Assembly: GCF_020520425.1 (NCBI RefSeq) | Contig: NC_079488.1 | Coordinates: 17,920,247-17,984,246 of the forward strand | DNA length: 64,000 nucleotides | Reading direction: 5' to 3' | Source of the DNA: Spinacia oleracea | Lineage: Eukaryota > Streptophyta > Magnoliopsida > Caryophyllales > Amaranthaceae | Part shown: piece after piece, positions 33,099-44,366 of the stretch | How positions within the stretch are numbered: position 1 is the stretch's first letter | How the letters are laid out: each line of letters begins with the position of its first letter | Translations under genes and position numbers: made by a program | Notes under the pieces: model-generated | What the model saw: the letters and a program-made list of their open reading frames with translations, nothing else | Databases searched by the model: none | What the model was told of the DNA's origin: nothing

Positions 33099-33453
33099 AG
33101 GAAAATTTGGTAATATTAATCAAATTTTTGAGCGATTTTCTTTTATTAATCCCACATACTGCTTATTTTTAATAATCCTACTTTTACTACCCAACGATTT
33201 TTATTGAGCTTAAGTGACCGATAACCGGTGAAAAAGTCAACGACATGGGAATGAATTGATGATGATGATTGAATATATCGAGAGAGAATACTGCCACGTA
33301 GGGACATAATACCGCCTACAGCAAGTTTATGACCTATTAGGCCCAATAAAAATTGCCGGGTGGTAAATGTGGTATTATTATAAAAAAATGTCGTAGATAG
33401 ACTTAATAAAAGAAAATCGGCCAAAATTTAGATTAATATTACCAAATTTTCCT
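33099..33453. mobile_element. Long-TIR MITE (355 bp)
   Basis: Starts AGGAAAATTTGGTAATATTA and ends with the inverse TAATATTACCAAATTTTCCT; the inverted repeats extend about 115 bp with mismatches. The same family as 35109-36100, judging by GATTTTCTTT.ATTAA and the AATAATCC motif. The ORF inside (minus) is an artefact of the repeat. Flanking DNA TTCTTTTATT / ATTTTTTATT may be a decayed 9-10 bp duplication. Confidence 0.82.
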
Positions 33454-33993
33454 ATTTTTTATTAAAACAATATAAATTATAAGGGTAGGCCAGGTACTAG
33501 GGTCCTCTATTGTTCCTTTACAAGTGAGGTATGAGTATTACAAAAGCCACAAATATAATTAGTTAATTAATTTCCCAAAGGTGCATCCTCTATGCCATAT
33601 CCCACGAGGAAAGAGAGTCATCCAGCAACAAAAGCAACCAAAACAAGATAAACATATGAGAAAATCCTGCTTGTTTAGAAAACCTATCAATCAGATGCAT
33701 GCCTTGTATTTCTCTAGTGATAGCGATTTTAGTGTTTTTTTTATATATATATATAAAAGGCAATATAGATGATTTTTTAGTGTCCCCTTATGAATAGTCT
33801 GTAATGATCTCTTGGTGTCTCTTTATAAATAGTCTATAACACTCCAGTTAATTAATTGTAAAATACAGTGACAATTTAATTGCAAACACACCGAAAAAGA
33901 AATTACCGAAGGTGAAAAAGGGTAAAACTAAAGAACTACAAACAAGGAAGGTGTGATTATACAAAGAAAACTATAAATCATATTAAAGGAAAA
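33454..33993. other. Spacer, no gene seen
   Basis: Includes text repeated from 32780-32940 (GGGTCCTCTGTTGTTCCTTTAC and GGTGCATCCTC), a local duplication on either side of the long-TIR MITE. No coding frame of note. Confidence 0.55.
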
Positions 33994-34656
33994 CTAGTAT
34001 GGACCCGTGTTAATGCACGACATTTCTATAAAATTAGGAAGTAAATAAAATATTGCTTTAGATTTAAAACATTTACTCTGTACATTATAATGGACTAATG
34101 GTAATAACACAAATATAGAGTAGTTATGAAATTAATAAATCAAGGATATATTTATGTCTATATGAGATTTTTTTTTTAAATGATGTTAGACAATTGAAAT
34201 GTTGGTAGATGCCTAAGATAAAATGTCATTCTAATAACGTAGCATAAGTTATAAATTGTATGGTTTAACCATTTGACTAAAACCTACTCTTTTTTTTAAC
34301 AAAAAAAATGATTAAATATACATCAAATGCAGAATTAAAAAAAATGAAGTTTTCTATATTTGTTAGATTGATTTGAAGAAACACAACTTGGTTTTTTTCA
34401 TTATTTATTTGTATTTATATTTCAATCATTTAATAAAACATATATTTTCTATTTCTTTTTTTTGAATGCAGGTTATATTTTCTTTTATTGCTAGTTTGAA
34501 TTCTTTTTTTTTTTGTTTTTGCTTGATTGAAGTTGTGAATTGATAACTTGCCTTTTGAGTGTATATGATATTGGAAATTAACGTGGCATAGGTGAGAATG
34601 GAGTATTGGAGATTTGCTACCTCTCACTAACCATTACTTTGCTTTAATTATATAGA
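33994..34656 (-). mobile_element. Non-autonomous Helitron (663 bp)
   Basis: Minus strand begins TCTATATAATTAAAGCAAAG and ends with a hairpin CGTGCATTAACACG then GGTCCATACTAG. Host bases are A before and T after, an exact A^T insertion. No protein coding. Confidence 0.85.
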
Positions 34657-35108
34657 TATCTTAAATCAAAAGATACATAATTATGCAAAATCAATAAAAA
34701 TAACAACATTTCCTTTGATACAATTAATCACCATTAATTTGCAATATAATTGATCTTCATCCAAAATTATACTCATATGACAAAATTCAAATATGGCAAA
34801 ATATGTTTAAGAATAATTAAATTTTTTTAAAAAAAATACTTTCATCATACCAAAAAGTTCTCCAATCACCATAATTTTTCAATCAAAATTATTGATAAAT
34901 ATTAACGGATTACAATCACAACAAATTACGCAAATTTCATATTTTTTTTTTCCTAAGAGGAACTTTATGAACAATTTTTTTCTTATGTGTTTATTGAATT
35001 TATTTGATTGAATAATATAATGTATTTTTGTTTACTTTCGCACGCATCATGTGCTAATAAGATTGGTTAAGATATACCATAACCCTCGTGATATTTCAAA
35101 TAAAAAAA

Positions 35109-36236
35109 AGGAAAATTTGTAATTATTAATCCAACCTTTGCCCGATTTTCTTTAATTAAGCCTATCTATGCGATATTTCTAAATAATCCAACATTTATGA
35201 CCCAGCTACTATTATTCAGCCTAACAAGTTACTAACCTGCTATAGGCGGTATTCACCCTTACGTGGCATATAACAATTATAATTTATTTATTTCCCTTAT
35301 TTTCTTTAATTGCTATTTTAATTTTCGTTCCTCTCTCCTCTGCGATTTTCTGCTTCATCTCTGAACTCCTCCCCGTTATTTCTCTTCTACCCCTTCTCCA
35401 CCATTGTCGATCCCTCATACCTCTCAATTCGAAGTTCATCAAAAATAATCAGCAATTGTTATGGCTGGGGTAAAGCAATTTCCTATTGGATCTGGATCTT
35501 CTTCAAATTCAAGGTCTTTTTTTCTTTCTAAATTTTCAACAAGACCATAATAACCAACATCCCACAACATAAAAAAAAACTATATTATTGCAACAGCTCG
35601 GGTTTTTACGAACTGACCATCAAGGAAGCCCAAAATTCAAAATTTACCAAAACATAACAAAAATGCTAAGGTTCGTAAGTTCACCTTCAATTGTACGATT
35701 TTGGAGACGAAATTTGAATGCGCGTGGATGAAGTCACCTATTTCCACAAGAAAATCGCTGATGATGTCATGAACCAGTACAATTGTGGTTGAAGCAGCAG
35801 TAATGAAGGAGAGATGAATTGAAACACGGTACAGAGAAGAGAAGGGTTAAGGGTTTTTTGAAAAAAAAAATGAAATCCTTGTTTAGGTGGCAAGTGATGA
35901 TGACGTGCCCAATATTTTAGCAGGGAAACCAACTTTAGGTTGTCAACGTTTTTAACGTTGACTTTGTAGCAGGTAACCGGTCATCCATGCTTAATAATAG
36001 TAGTTGGGTCATAAAGGTTGGATTATTTAGAAATATCGCATAGGTAGGCTTAATTAAAGAAAATCGAGCAAAGGTTGGATTAATAATTACAAATTTTCCT
36101 TGACTTTGTAGCAGGTAACCGGTCATCCAAACTTAATAATAGTAGTTGGGTCATAAAGGTTGGATTATTTAGAAATATCGCATAGGTAGGCTTAATTAAA
36201 GAAAACCGGACAAAGGTTGGATTATTAATTACAAAA
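35109..36236. mobile_element. Long-TIR element with duplicated right end and captured 5' gene sequence
   Basis: Left end AGGAAAATTTGTAATTATTA; right end at 36100 is its inverse. The right terminal repeat is tandemly duplicated with a 142-bp period (TTGACTTTGTAGCAGGTAAC at 35958 and 36100), extending to about 36236. Between about 35330 and 35510 lies TC-rich leader-like DNA followed by ATGGCTGGGGTAAAGCAATT and a short open frame, which looks like a host gene's 5' UTR and first codons. Pack-MULE-like; no transposase. Confidence 0.7.
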
Positions 36237-36496
36237 GGATCGAGTATACTAACAATGTCATAAACTATTGACTGGAGGATTTCAAACCTATCTTTTCATC
36301 ATCATTATGCTTAAAGTAAAGCTAGAAAAATTTACTTGCAATAATACACCATTTTCCTTTTCTCAACGACTCTACTCAATCTTTTTCCAACGTACAAAAA
36401 GTTAGTTTCATCCTTTTCCCTTCCACTACTAATAAGATCATCTATATCACTTCCTCAACTCTAACGTTCAATAAGTCCCTACCTCAAATAACAACC

Positions 36497-37066
36497 ATGA
36501 TTATTATTCTTTCCTCCATTCCCACTCTCCTCCCTCTTTCCCTCCTCCTCCTCCTCCTCCTTGCCGCCACCACAACCGTCACCACCGCCGTCGAATCCAC
36601 TAATCTAATCAACCAAACATGCATGACTTCATCAATAAGTGACCCAAACATCAACTACAACTTCTGCATCAACGCCTTTCAAACCGCGCCCTCCAGTCTC
36701 AACGCTAACCTGACCCGTTTAGGCTTAATCTCCATTAACCTTGTTAAACACAATGTTAATAGTACAACTTTTTTGGTACAAACCTTGTTAGAGAACAACA
36801 AGGTGGATAATTGCACGAAATCTGGATTGGAAGATTGCTTACAACTTTACTCGAATTCGATGTTTACAATAAGAGAAGTAGCAAGAGATTATAGGGCTAG
36901 AAGACTTAATGGTGCTAATGTGAAATTAAGCTCAGTTATGGAAGCTTCAACTACTTGTGAAGATGGTTTTAAAGATGTTGGTGTTGGTTCTCCTTTGACT
37001 AAGCATAATAATGATACCTTTCAATTATCTGCTATTGCACTTAGCATTATATGTATGCTTTACTAA
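36497..37066 (+). CDS. Invertase/pectin methylesterase inhibitor (PMEI) family protein 1
   Basis: A 189-residue single-exon protein, the usual family length. Residues 1-31 form a Leu/Ala/Thr-rich signal peptide for secretion to the cell wall. The conserved cysteines are visible: C42 (LINQTC) and C57 (NYNFC) form the N-terminal hairpin disulfide, C114 (LEDCLQLY) and C154 (TTCEDGF) the second; C106 is extra. Motifs DYRARRLNGANVKLSSVMEA and FQLSAIALSI match Pla a 1/C-VIF-like inhibitors. Such proteins bind acid invertases or pectin methylesterases in the apoplast or vacuole; which target applies cannot be told from sequence. Start context AACAACCATGA is good. Closest by eye to the gene at 45581, and one of three tandem family members. 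Confidence 0.92.
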   Translation: MIIILSSIPTLLPLSLLLLLLLAATTTVTTAVESTNLINQTCMTSSISDPNINYNFCINAFQTAPSSLNANLTRLGLISINLVKHNVNSTTFLVQTLLENNKVDNCTKSGLEDCLQLYSNSMFTIREVARDYRARRLNGANVKLSSVMEASTTCEDGFKDVGVGSPLTKHNNDTFQLSAIALSIICMLY

Positions 37067-37613
37067 ATTTTTCCCTTTCTGTTTGTAATTATTATTGGCT
37101 TGGTGGGAAAGAGTGATGTGGCATATGGTCTGACAATTAGTAAATTGTCAGTAGGTGGTTAAGAAGAATTTGTATTTGCGTTTGTAATAGAGTAGAATTG
37201 GTATTGTATAACTCTAGTAGCATTCATGTAATTATAATTCGACAAATTGAACAATGAATAATTTTCAGTTTTTCATAAGGGCCAGCTTATATATTGTTGG
37301 GATTCATATAGGAATTGACTTTTGAGTTACTCTGTTTGTTTACTCCATATATTACGCCCCCGTTTGATATACTTTTTGTTTTCAGTTTTTTGTTGTCAGC
37401 TTTTAAAAGCAACATATTTATTATAAGTATGACTGTTTTTTTATTATTATTATAATTCAATCTAATCATATGACTTCTAAAATAAAAATAAATTAATTAA
37501 AAACTGATAATTGGCCGTAATATCGAACCGGCCTTTAGTAACTTGCTAGACTTAGTGAAACTGGCCTGATTAAAACTATTCGAATTGAAATGGACTCGCC
37601 TAATATTAGTCTA
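37067..37613 (+). other. 3' flank of PMEI gene 1
   Basis: Contains AATGAATAAT near 37250 as a possible polyadenylation signal region; otherwise AT-rich with no gene. Confidence 0.4.
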
Positions 37614-38650
37614 CTCCCTCCTTATTTTTAAAAAGAGATACACTTTGATTGACACTTAGTTTTAGAAGAGTGAGTTGAATTTATTAAAATAAGATGAATG
37701 TGTGGTAGTGAGAGAATTATCTCTATTATATAAGCCAAGAGGGAGGGTTATTTTCGTAATTACGCTTTTGGTGTCCCCTAAGAATTTTACTAAACCACCC
37801 TCTATGTTATTTAAGCCTAACTATTAATGAAAATGCCCCATAAATATACTCGTTAATGTAAATATGTGAGGATTTGTAATCCTTCTGTATCTCATGTAAT
37901 TAGATAGGTGATTAGCCGTTACCTAAGTTATAGCCTATAATTACGTAGATTAGTTTGTATTATTGTATATATGTTGACTTATGTCATTCTCATCAATAAA
38001 GGAATATCGTCCAATAATATATATGGCTAAATATGATATAGAGAATAATACACAAAATATAAATATAATCTATCAGTCAAATTTAAATTGAAAAGGGTCG
38101 GAAGACAAATATTCGAAAAATTAAAGCTTCATGCATGATTTTACACAATTTTATTTTACAATCCCCATTTGATATTGTGAGAGCTTCTAATATTGTACTT
38201 CGTATTCGGTTGTCAAACAAAAAGAACGTAAAAAATCTATATGGTTCATTTTTTTATATATTGGTTGATCACATTTAATCTCGCTGTTAACTTTTCTTTC
38301 TTTTCGATGGTAGCCGTCCCTCGAGTCGTTCATAATCAAAATATACAAATCAGAGAGAGAAAGTTTATTTTCTAATAAGGGCGCATTAGAGGTGGTACGA
38401 AGTAAGAGCGATACGTAGTACTACTGTACTATAGAATAGAGATAATATGTAATCTCGCACGCATCGCGTGCATATAAGACTAGTTTATTATAGTAAAAGG
38501 AGGATGTGAGTAAGTGTGGGGACCACAAGAAATAGAGAAATATTAATATAATTGGAAATGAGGATCAAGATTTGTCAGAAAAAAAAAAGTGCATCTCTGG
38601 TATAAATACGACCTTTTAAAGAAAATATATCTCTTTTTAAAATACGGAGG
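37614..38650. mobile_element. MITE split by a Helitron
   Basis: Left end CTCCCTCCTTATTTTTAAAA AGAGATA and right end, inverted, CTCCGTATTTTAAAAAGAGA TA show one terminal-inverted-repeat element about 270 bp long once the Helitron at 37720-38483 is removed. The rejoined site would read GAATTA/TTTATT. Confidence 0.75.
37720..38483 (+). mobile_element. Non-autonomous Helitron (764 bp) inside a MITE
   Basis: Starts TCTCTATTATATAAGCCAAG after an A and ends with hairpin GCACGCATCGCGTGC, then ATATAAGACTAG followed by T. The terminal motifs and A^T target fit Helitrons. No coding. Confidence 0.8.
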
Positions 38651-39032
38651 TGTATTTCTTATTTGCATATGAATGCGCATGTATAAATTTCATGCACATT
38701 CATCAACTTCAAAGCACATTTAACACTTTCATTTAAGTTTATGTTGTAATCCATCTTCTACGCTAAAGGTTGAGAAATCAGAATCCTCGAGTGACCATAT
38801 TTTGTAATTGGGCTTGTAAATTTGTAATCTGGGCCTTGAAAGAGGATACGGCCCATCCGACTCTTCATCTTTACAAAACCAAATTGCAACATCAAGAATT
38901 CAAGATGTCTTATGGACTCATATCATATACTTCGTATTTCATAACTAAAATTTAACAAATGGTTAAGTAATAAAGAAAAAAAACTAAATCATACAATTAA
39001 ATTCATGCAAAAATGTTACCCTATTCATGGTT

Positions 39033-39581
39033 GGCAAATTTGCCAAAAAGGACCTTTTATAACTCAAATTTTGCGAGAAAGGACCTTATATAATATTTTC
39101 TGTGAAAACACACCTTTAAGTATTTTTTTTTTGCGAGAAAGGACCTAAGGGAAGTTTCCGGCATTGACTGAGTTTTTCCGGCCATTAACTTGCACGTGAG
39201 CAGCACGTGTGGCTTACGTTGGCTAAAGACAACGATTTTCCCGACTCTTGAATTTTCAAACTTGATTTTATTTCGTTTTTTTTAACTTTAGGTTTTAAAG
39301 CTTAAAATTTTGGAGGAAATTGGGTGTAATTAGCAAAATAATGTCACACGTGCTTCTCACGTGCAAGTCAATGGCCGGTAAAGCTAAGTCAATGCCGGAA
39401 ATTTACTTTTGGTTGTCTTTCGCAAAAAAAAATACATTAATGTGTGATTTAACAATTTTTTATATATAAGGTCCTTTCTAGCAAAAAAAATTTACATTAA
39501 GGTGTTATTTCACAAAAAAAAAATATAAGGTCCTTTCTCGCAAAATTTGGATTATAAAAGGTACTTTTTAACAAATTTGCC
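39033..39581. mobile_element. Foldback MITE with about 200-bp inverted repeats
   Basis: Left GGCAAATTTGCCAAAAAGGA and right inverse (..AAGGTACTTTTTAACAAATTTGCC). Repeated AAGGACC/GGTCCTT and GCGAGAAAGGACC blocks occur on both arms; the arms also carry inverted CACGTG-containing segments and GCCGG motifs. It would fold into a long hairpin. No coding. Confidence 0.8.
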
Positions 39582-39641
39582 TTCATTGTTATTCCTTCCG
39601 TTTTTTAATACTCCGTTTGCCCCACTTGTCTTTTTCACTTG

Positions 39642-40076
39642 TCTATTACTATATACTAAAAGAGACACCAAGAATGACACGTGTTAATTCCTGGTGCGAT
39701 TTTTCCCGCCAAAAACATTTTCCCAAAAAAATATATCTGTTTGATTTTATATTTATTTTCTACCTTTTTTAAAAAATATTTATGTATGGAAACAAAATTT
39801 AGTTTATAAATTATGGCAATAATAGATACGGCGTAATAATAATTATTCTAAATTGGTAATATTTTAGTCAAATCGCTATATTAATATAATGGAAAATATA
39901 TCACTCAATATTTTGGTCAAATTACCATATTAGCATTTTAAATATGCATATTAGATTAATAAATTTAAACGAGTATGTTAAAAATGTTATAACTATGCAG
40001 TAGTTTGGGAGATATTCTGTTAAATATTTTGTGAAAAAATTTATCAAAATCCGTGCGTGCACGGGATCTAATCTAG
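39642..40076 (+). mobile_element. Non-autonomous Helitron (435 bp)
   Basis: Starts TCTATTACTATATACTAAAA GAGACACC and ends CCGTGCGTGCACGG hairpin, GATCTAATCTAG, then T. The 5' flanking base is G rather than A, a small departure that may reflect mutation. Confidence 0.8.
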
Positions 40077-40550
40077 TTTTTAAATACTTACAACATTTCC
40101 TCTTTTAATATAAGACCACTATTTTTTTTAATTCTTTCCCTTTTTTTTTTTTTTTTTTTGTACCCCTCGGTTCACATTTGGGACTAATCCGGATTCGGGG
40201 CGAGTTTTGAATGGGTAGGTTCCAGTCTCCTCTCAATTGTTGTTGTGGGTTATAAAACACGAATTCTTCCTACCAAGTTCAGCCTCAATCACCACTAAAC
40301 CAACAAGCAATTGGTTTTCCCGTTCTTACTTACCTCATTGAGTTTGCGATTTCTCATGAGTTTAATTTGAGGTGTAATAGAACACAGTAGTATGAATTTT
40401 CTTTGTTACTATTTACTTATAACGCGTAGGTTTATACTTGAGCAACCTCGGACGTAATACACATCATAAAATAGGAATTTTATTTTAGTGCAATTGTACG
40501 GAGATCGAAGAGAGAACCAATGAAAAGTCTTGAATAATCAACTTAATTTA

Positions 40551-40641
40551 GAATAAACAAAAACCTAACATAATTAGAAGAATTAACAAAAAAACCTAAC
40601 ATAATTAGAAGAATAAACAAAAACCTAACACAATTAGGAGA
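40551..40641 (+). repeat. 30-32 bp tandem repeat, three copies
   Basis: Unit GAATAAACAAAAACCTAACA TAATTAGAA repeated three times with minor changes, 90 bp upstream of the copia ORF. Confidence 0.9.
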
Positions 40642-40728
40642 CTAACTTATTTTAAAGACATTATAAATTGCAACTCATATCACAGAAATTCGAAGTGAAA
40701 ACCTAAAATCGGAGGTAATTAGTCCAAA

Positions 40729-42024
40729 TTGCAGAGTTCGTTGATCTCAATCACCGTCGTTCAAATTAACTCGAATTTTGAATCCTACAACAACACTATG
40801 AAAAAAGCTCAACCTTACAAAGACGACGTCGTATGGATATTGGATAGTGGTGCTTCTCGTCATATAACGGGAACTTTAACGCTGTTATCGAACGTCCACG
40901 ATATCTACAATACACAAGTTATTCTCCCTAACGGTGTTAAGAAACCGGCCACAAAAGAAGGGACTGTTCGTTTATCTCCCGACCTTATACTCCGCAGTGT
41001 TCTCTTTGTTCCTGATTTTTCCAAAAATTTGATATCAATTAGCAGTCTTATTAACGACACGAATTGTACGGTCTCTTTTTCGTCGAATCAGTGCGTTCTG
41101 TATGACGGCTTGTCAGGGAACGTTATCGGAATCGGCGAACGCCGTGGTGGACTCTACCACTATAAAGCGGTACAAACGACTGTAACAGCGGAATCCATAA
41201 TGGCGGAATCGACGAGATCGGCAAGGGTTGTGTCTGTTACTGCTAAACAAACCCGCTCTCCGTTACCGTTACCGGTTAGTAACGACTTTTTTGACGTGAT
41301 ACATTGTGAAATTTGGGGTGCTTATCGTACATCTACTTTAACGGGTGCACGTTACTTTCTTGCTATTGTGGATGATTTTAGCTGCTTTGTTTGGGTTCAA
41401 CTCATGGTTGATAAAAATGAGTTACCTTCTCTTCTTAGAAGTTTTGTTAGGTATGCTAAGACCAAATTCGATAAACGGGTTAAGATCCTTAGAAGTGATA
41501 GTGAACCCGAGTTTACCTCCTTGAAACAATTTTATACTGAACATGAGATCATTCATCAAACTACACGACAACGACGTGCAGAGAAAAATGGTAGGGTGGA
41601 ACGGAAACACCAGCATGTCATGGATGTTGCAAAGGCTATTCGTTTTGAAGCGAATCTTCCTATGGAGTTTTGGGGGGAATGTGTTATTACTGCCTCGTAT
41701 TTGATAAATCGTACTCCCTCAACCGTTCTTGATGGTTTGACTCCGTACGAGAAATTGTTTGGGGTTGCTCCGGATCCTTCGTATTCTCGATTGAAGGTGT
41801 TCGGGTGTTTGTGTTATGCCCATAATAAGGCCAACGGCCTGTCTCGTGGACAATACGGTATATTTTTAGGGTATCCACATGATAAGAAAGGATGGCGAGT
41901 TTATAATTTGGAGACTAAAGAGGTTTTTGTCTCTTGTGATGTTACATTCTATGAGAGTGTTTTCCCTTTCAAGCTTGCTCTGGAGTATATGGATGACATG
42001 ACACGTGGATTGTTAGACAATTAG
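40729..42024 (+). CDS. Copia protease-integrase ORF, uninterrupted, no RT
   Basis: A 431-codon open frame. Protease: WILDSGASRHITG (active-site D39). Then FSKNLISISSLI and GGLYHYKAV, after which the His/Cys zinc-binding GAG-pre-integrase segment is missing. Integrase core: DVIHCEIWGAYRT, where the first catalytic Asp is replaced by E194; VKILRSDSEPEFTS (D257 kept, but the usual RSDNGTEF is changed); KNGRVERKHQHVMDVAKA (E291). Integrase C-terminal GIFLGYPHDKKGWRVYN and VFVSCDVTFYES are present, then it stops; no RT or RNase H follows and no flanking LTRs were found. Likely a truncated copia relic; the intact frame despite catalytic changes is odd. Confidence 0.85.
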   Translation: MQSSLISITVVQINSNFESYNNTMKKAQPYKDDVVWILDSGASRHITGTLTLLSNVHDIYNTQVILPNGVKKPATKEGTVRLSPDLILRSVLFVPDFSKNLISISSLINDTNCTVSFSSNQCVLYDGLSGNVIGIGERRGGLYHYKAVQTTVTAESIMAESTRSARVVSVTAKQTRSPLPLPVSNDFFDVIHCEIWGAYRTSTLTGARYFLAIVDDFSCFVWVQLMVDKNELPSLLRSFVRYAKTKFDKRVKILRSDSEPEFTSLKQFYTEHEIIHQTTRQRRAEKNGRVERKHQHVMDVAKAIRFEANLPMEFWGECVITASYLINRTPSTVLDGLTPYEKLFGVAPDPSYSRLKVFGCLCYAHNKANGLSRGQYGIFLGYPHDKKGWRVYNLETKEVFVSCDVTFYESVFPFKLALEYMDDMTRGLLDN

Positions 42025-42512
42025 TAAACTATCAGACAGGTCGTTTATAAGAATTTGTGATTCAATAATATTTTATTATATATTTTAGTTATACATACAT
42101 TCAATTGTACTACGTACAATTTAAATACTACCGTTGGTTCAATTTTGTTGTGAAAGTTGTGTTTATTTAGAATATTGAAAATTTAAATATTTTGCTTCAG
42201 TATTTTACTACGTTTAGAATTAAATAGACTTAGCCATCAGGAGTGAGTATTGTGTGAAATCATCTTATACGAAGTATTACTTATGTTATGTTATGTTATG
42301 AGGCACTAATAGTATGCCCAAAAACTACAAAGTTAGGATGCATAAAATCGATTGAGTCGATTGGGTAGTACAATCAGTTTCTATAAGTCCGTCTTGTATA
42401 AGACTTTGCTGCCTTTTGATTAGAACTTTTATGGATCTTCTCTATGGCCTAAGGGAGTAAGGAGGCTAAACCCTCCGAGTTCAATTGTATATTTTTCTAA
42501 TGATTTCTAATA

Positions 42513-43144
42513 GGGATGGCAATGGATTGGATTCGGATCGGATGTAGTAAACTCCAAATCCGATCCATTTAAAATTCGGACTCTAAAATTGCATCCATAT
42601 CCAAATCCATTTAAAATTCGGACTCCAAAATTGCATCCATATTCATATCCATATCCATATCCAAATCCATTTAAAATTCGGACTCAAAAAACTGCATCCA
42701 TATCCAAATCCATATCCAAATCCGAATCATGCGTTAACTTTACTTACATAGAACTTATATTTCTTAATTTTAAAATAAATTAGAAATCATATTTCTCATT
42801 TACTAAAATCTAATGAGTTTCAAATAAATTAATAATTTACAAATATATGCGCTTTAATTAAATATATTAGAATAAATTAGGAACGTCCTCTTTAAGAAAG
42901 GTTATGTACGAAAAATAATACAGTTTGAAATAATTACGTGTTTGATTTGGACTTGGATTTGGACTCGGGTCGGATTCGGATCGGAGTCTCTGCAGACTCC
43001 ATATCGGATCCATATCCATTCGGGTTCGGATGTTTTTTATCGGATTCGGATTCGGTTTCGGACTATTTTTTCTCGGATTCGGATCGGATTTTTTCCTTCA
43101 GATCGGCTCGGACTCGGTTCAGATTCGGATGTGATTGCCATCCC
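42513..43144. mobile_element. MITE made of GGATTCGGATC-type repeats
   Basis: Ends GGGATGGCAAT and inverse ATTGCCATCCC. The two arms are inverted arrays of ATCCGAATCC / CCATATCCAAATCC units. Flanks GATTTCTAA / GAATTCCTA could be a decayed 8-bp duplication, suggesting hAT. The frames here are repeat artefacts. Confidence 0.72.
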
Positions 43145-44366
43145 GAATTCCTAGTCTCTACTTAAATCGTTCAAGATTCACCCAGACGAATTCTATAAAA
43201 AAAAAATTAAGAAAGAGGTTAAAAAAGTTTTTTTTTTTTTTTAAATACTTGTATCATTAAAAGTCACATGAGTAGCATGTGACATATGTTTATAAAATAT
43301 ATTATGTACTTAAAAATTAGGATTACCCTTAAATTGTCCAGAGAAGGATGTCAATAACTAAGATAATGAAATTTATTTTCAACATTGTACATATATGAGT
43401 TCCATATATCCATTTCATTGGCAAATAAGGTTGCTTAGACATGCATTTAATGGATAGCCACCAAGACTTTTCGTAAATTTTCTTATTTTCTCCTTTCTGA
43501 TAAGTTAGGTCATAGTCTTGACAGACCTAATCTTTTCGTGTATTTTTTTTTTTCTTCTTTTTACTTTTTGTTTACATTGTTTCAGATGTTTTGAGTATCA
43601 TGTTTAGGCCGACTCTCCCTTACCATTTCATTTTTTTTATTTACAACTATTTCAGCAATTGTAGTACGATTATTGTTTTTGTCCCTCCCATTTTCACCGA
43701 AGTGATCATTTCATGGTTTTGAGGATTTTGTTTATACGAATTACAAGTATTATTTTTCAAATAGGATCATTCATCATTCCGTTTTGTACATTAAGTTACT
43801 ATTATTGTGCTTCCTTTTTTTAATTTTTGACGGCACAAAATAGGGACTACTCTTGTCTTCGATGTGTATTATTAGCAATTTAGCATATGTAGTGAAGGTA
43901 CAACCGATAACTTAAAAATCAAGTCACCATTGTGAAAAAGTGTAACCACAAATTATTTTTATTTTATTCTATGGTGTTGATTCAAAGCACCTAAAAACGG
44001 ATTAATTACATCATTTATTGAGTGTAGAAAGTCATAAAAGACATTAAACAATTATATTTTTCACAGTCTAGGCATCATTAACAGAATTTGAATATGCACA
44101 AAGGTAAACATTTTTTTTCGCCGCAAAAAGGTATACTTACTTGGATTAAGAAGTAAACATTTTTTGTATTCGTGGCCGGCCTCATTCCTAAATTACTGGA
44201 TCCGCCAGAGATTTCCAATAATTAGCAACAACTTTCTCCACAATCCCTTATAAATGTCTATCACCCCCTCAATCCTTTCATTAACCCAAAAACAATCCAA
44301 AAAAATTATAAAAACCATATTATTCCCATAATAATTTGATCATAACAAAACATCCATAATTTTGCA
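43145..44366. other. Upstream region of PMEI gene 2, no gene seen
   Basis: AT-rich spacer. Near its end, CCTTATAAATG (about 44247-44257) is a plausible TATA box roughly 115 bp before the ATG at 44367. Confidence 0.5.

Noticed and set aside
42938-43165. Frames with DLDLDSGRIRIG-type repeats
   Set aside because: Translations of the GGATTCGGATC repeat of a MITE.
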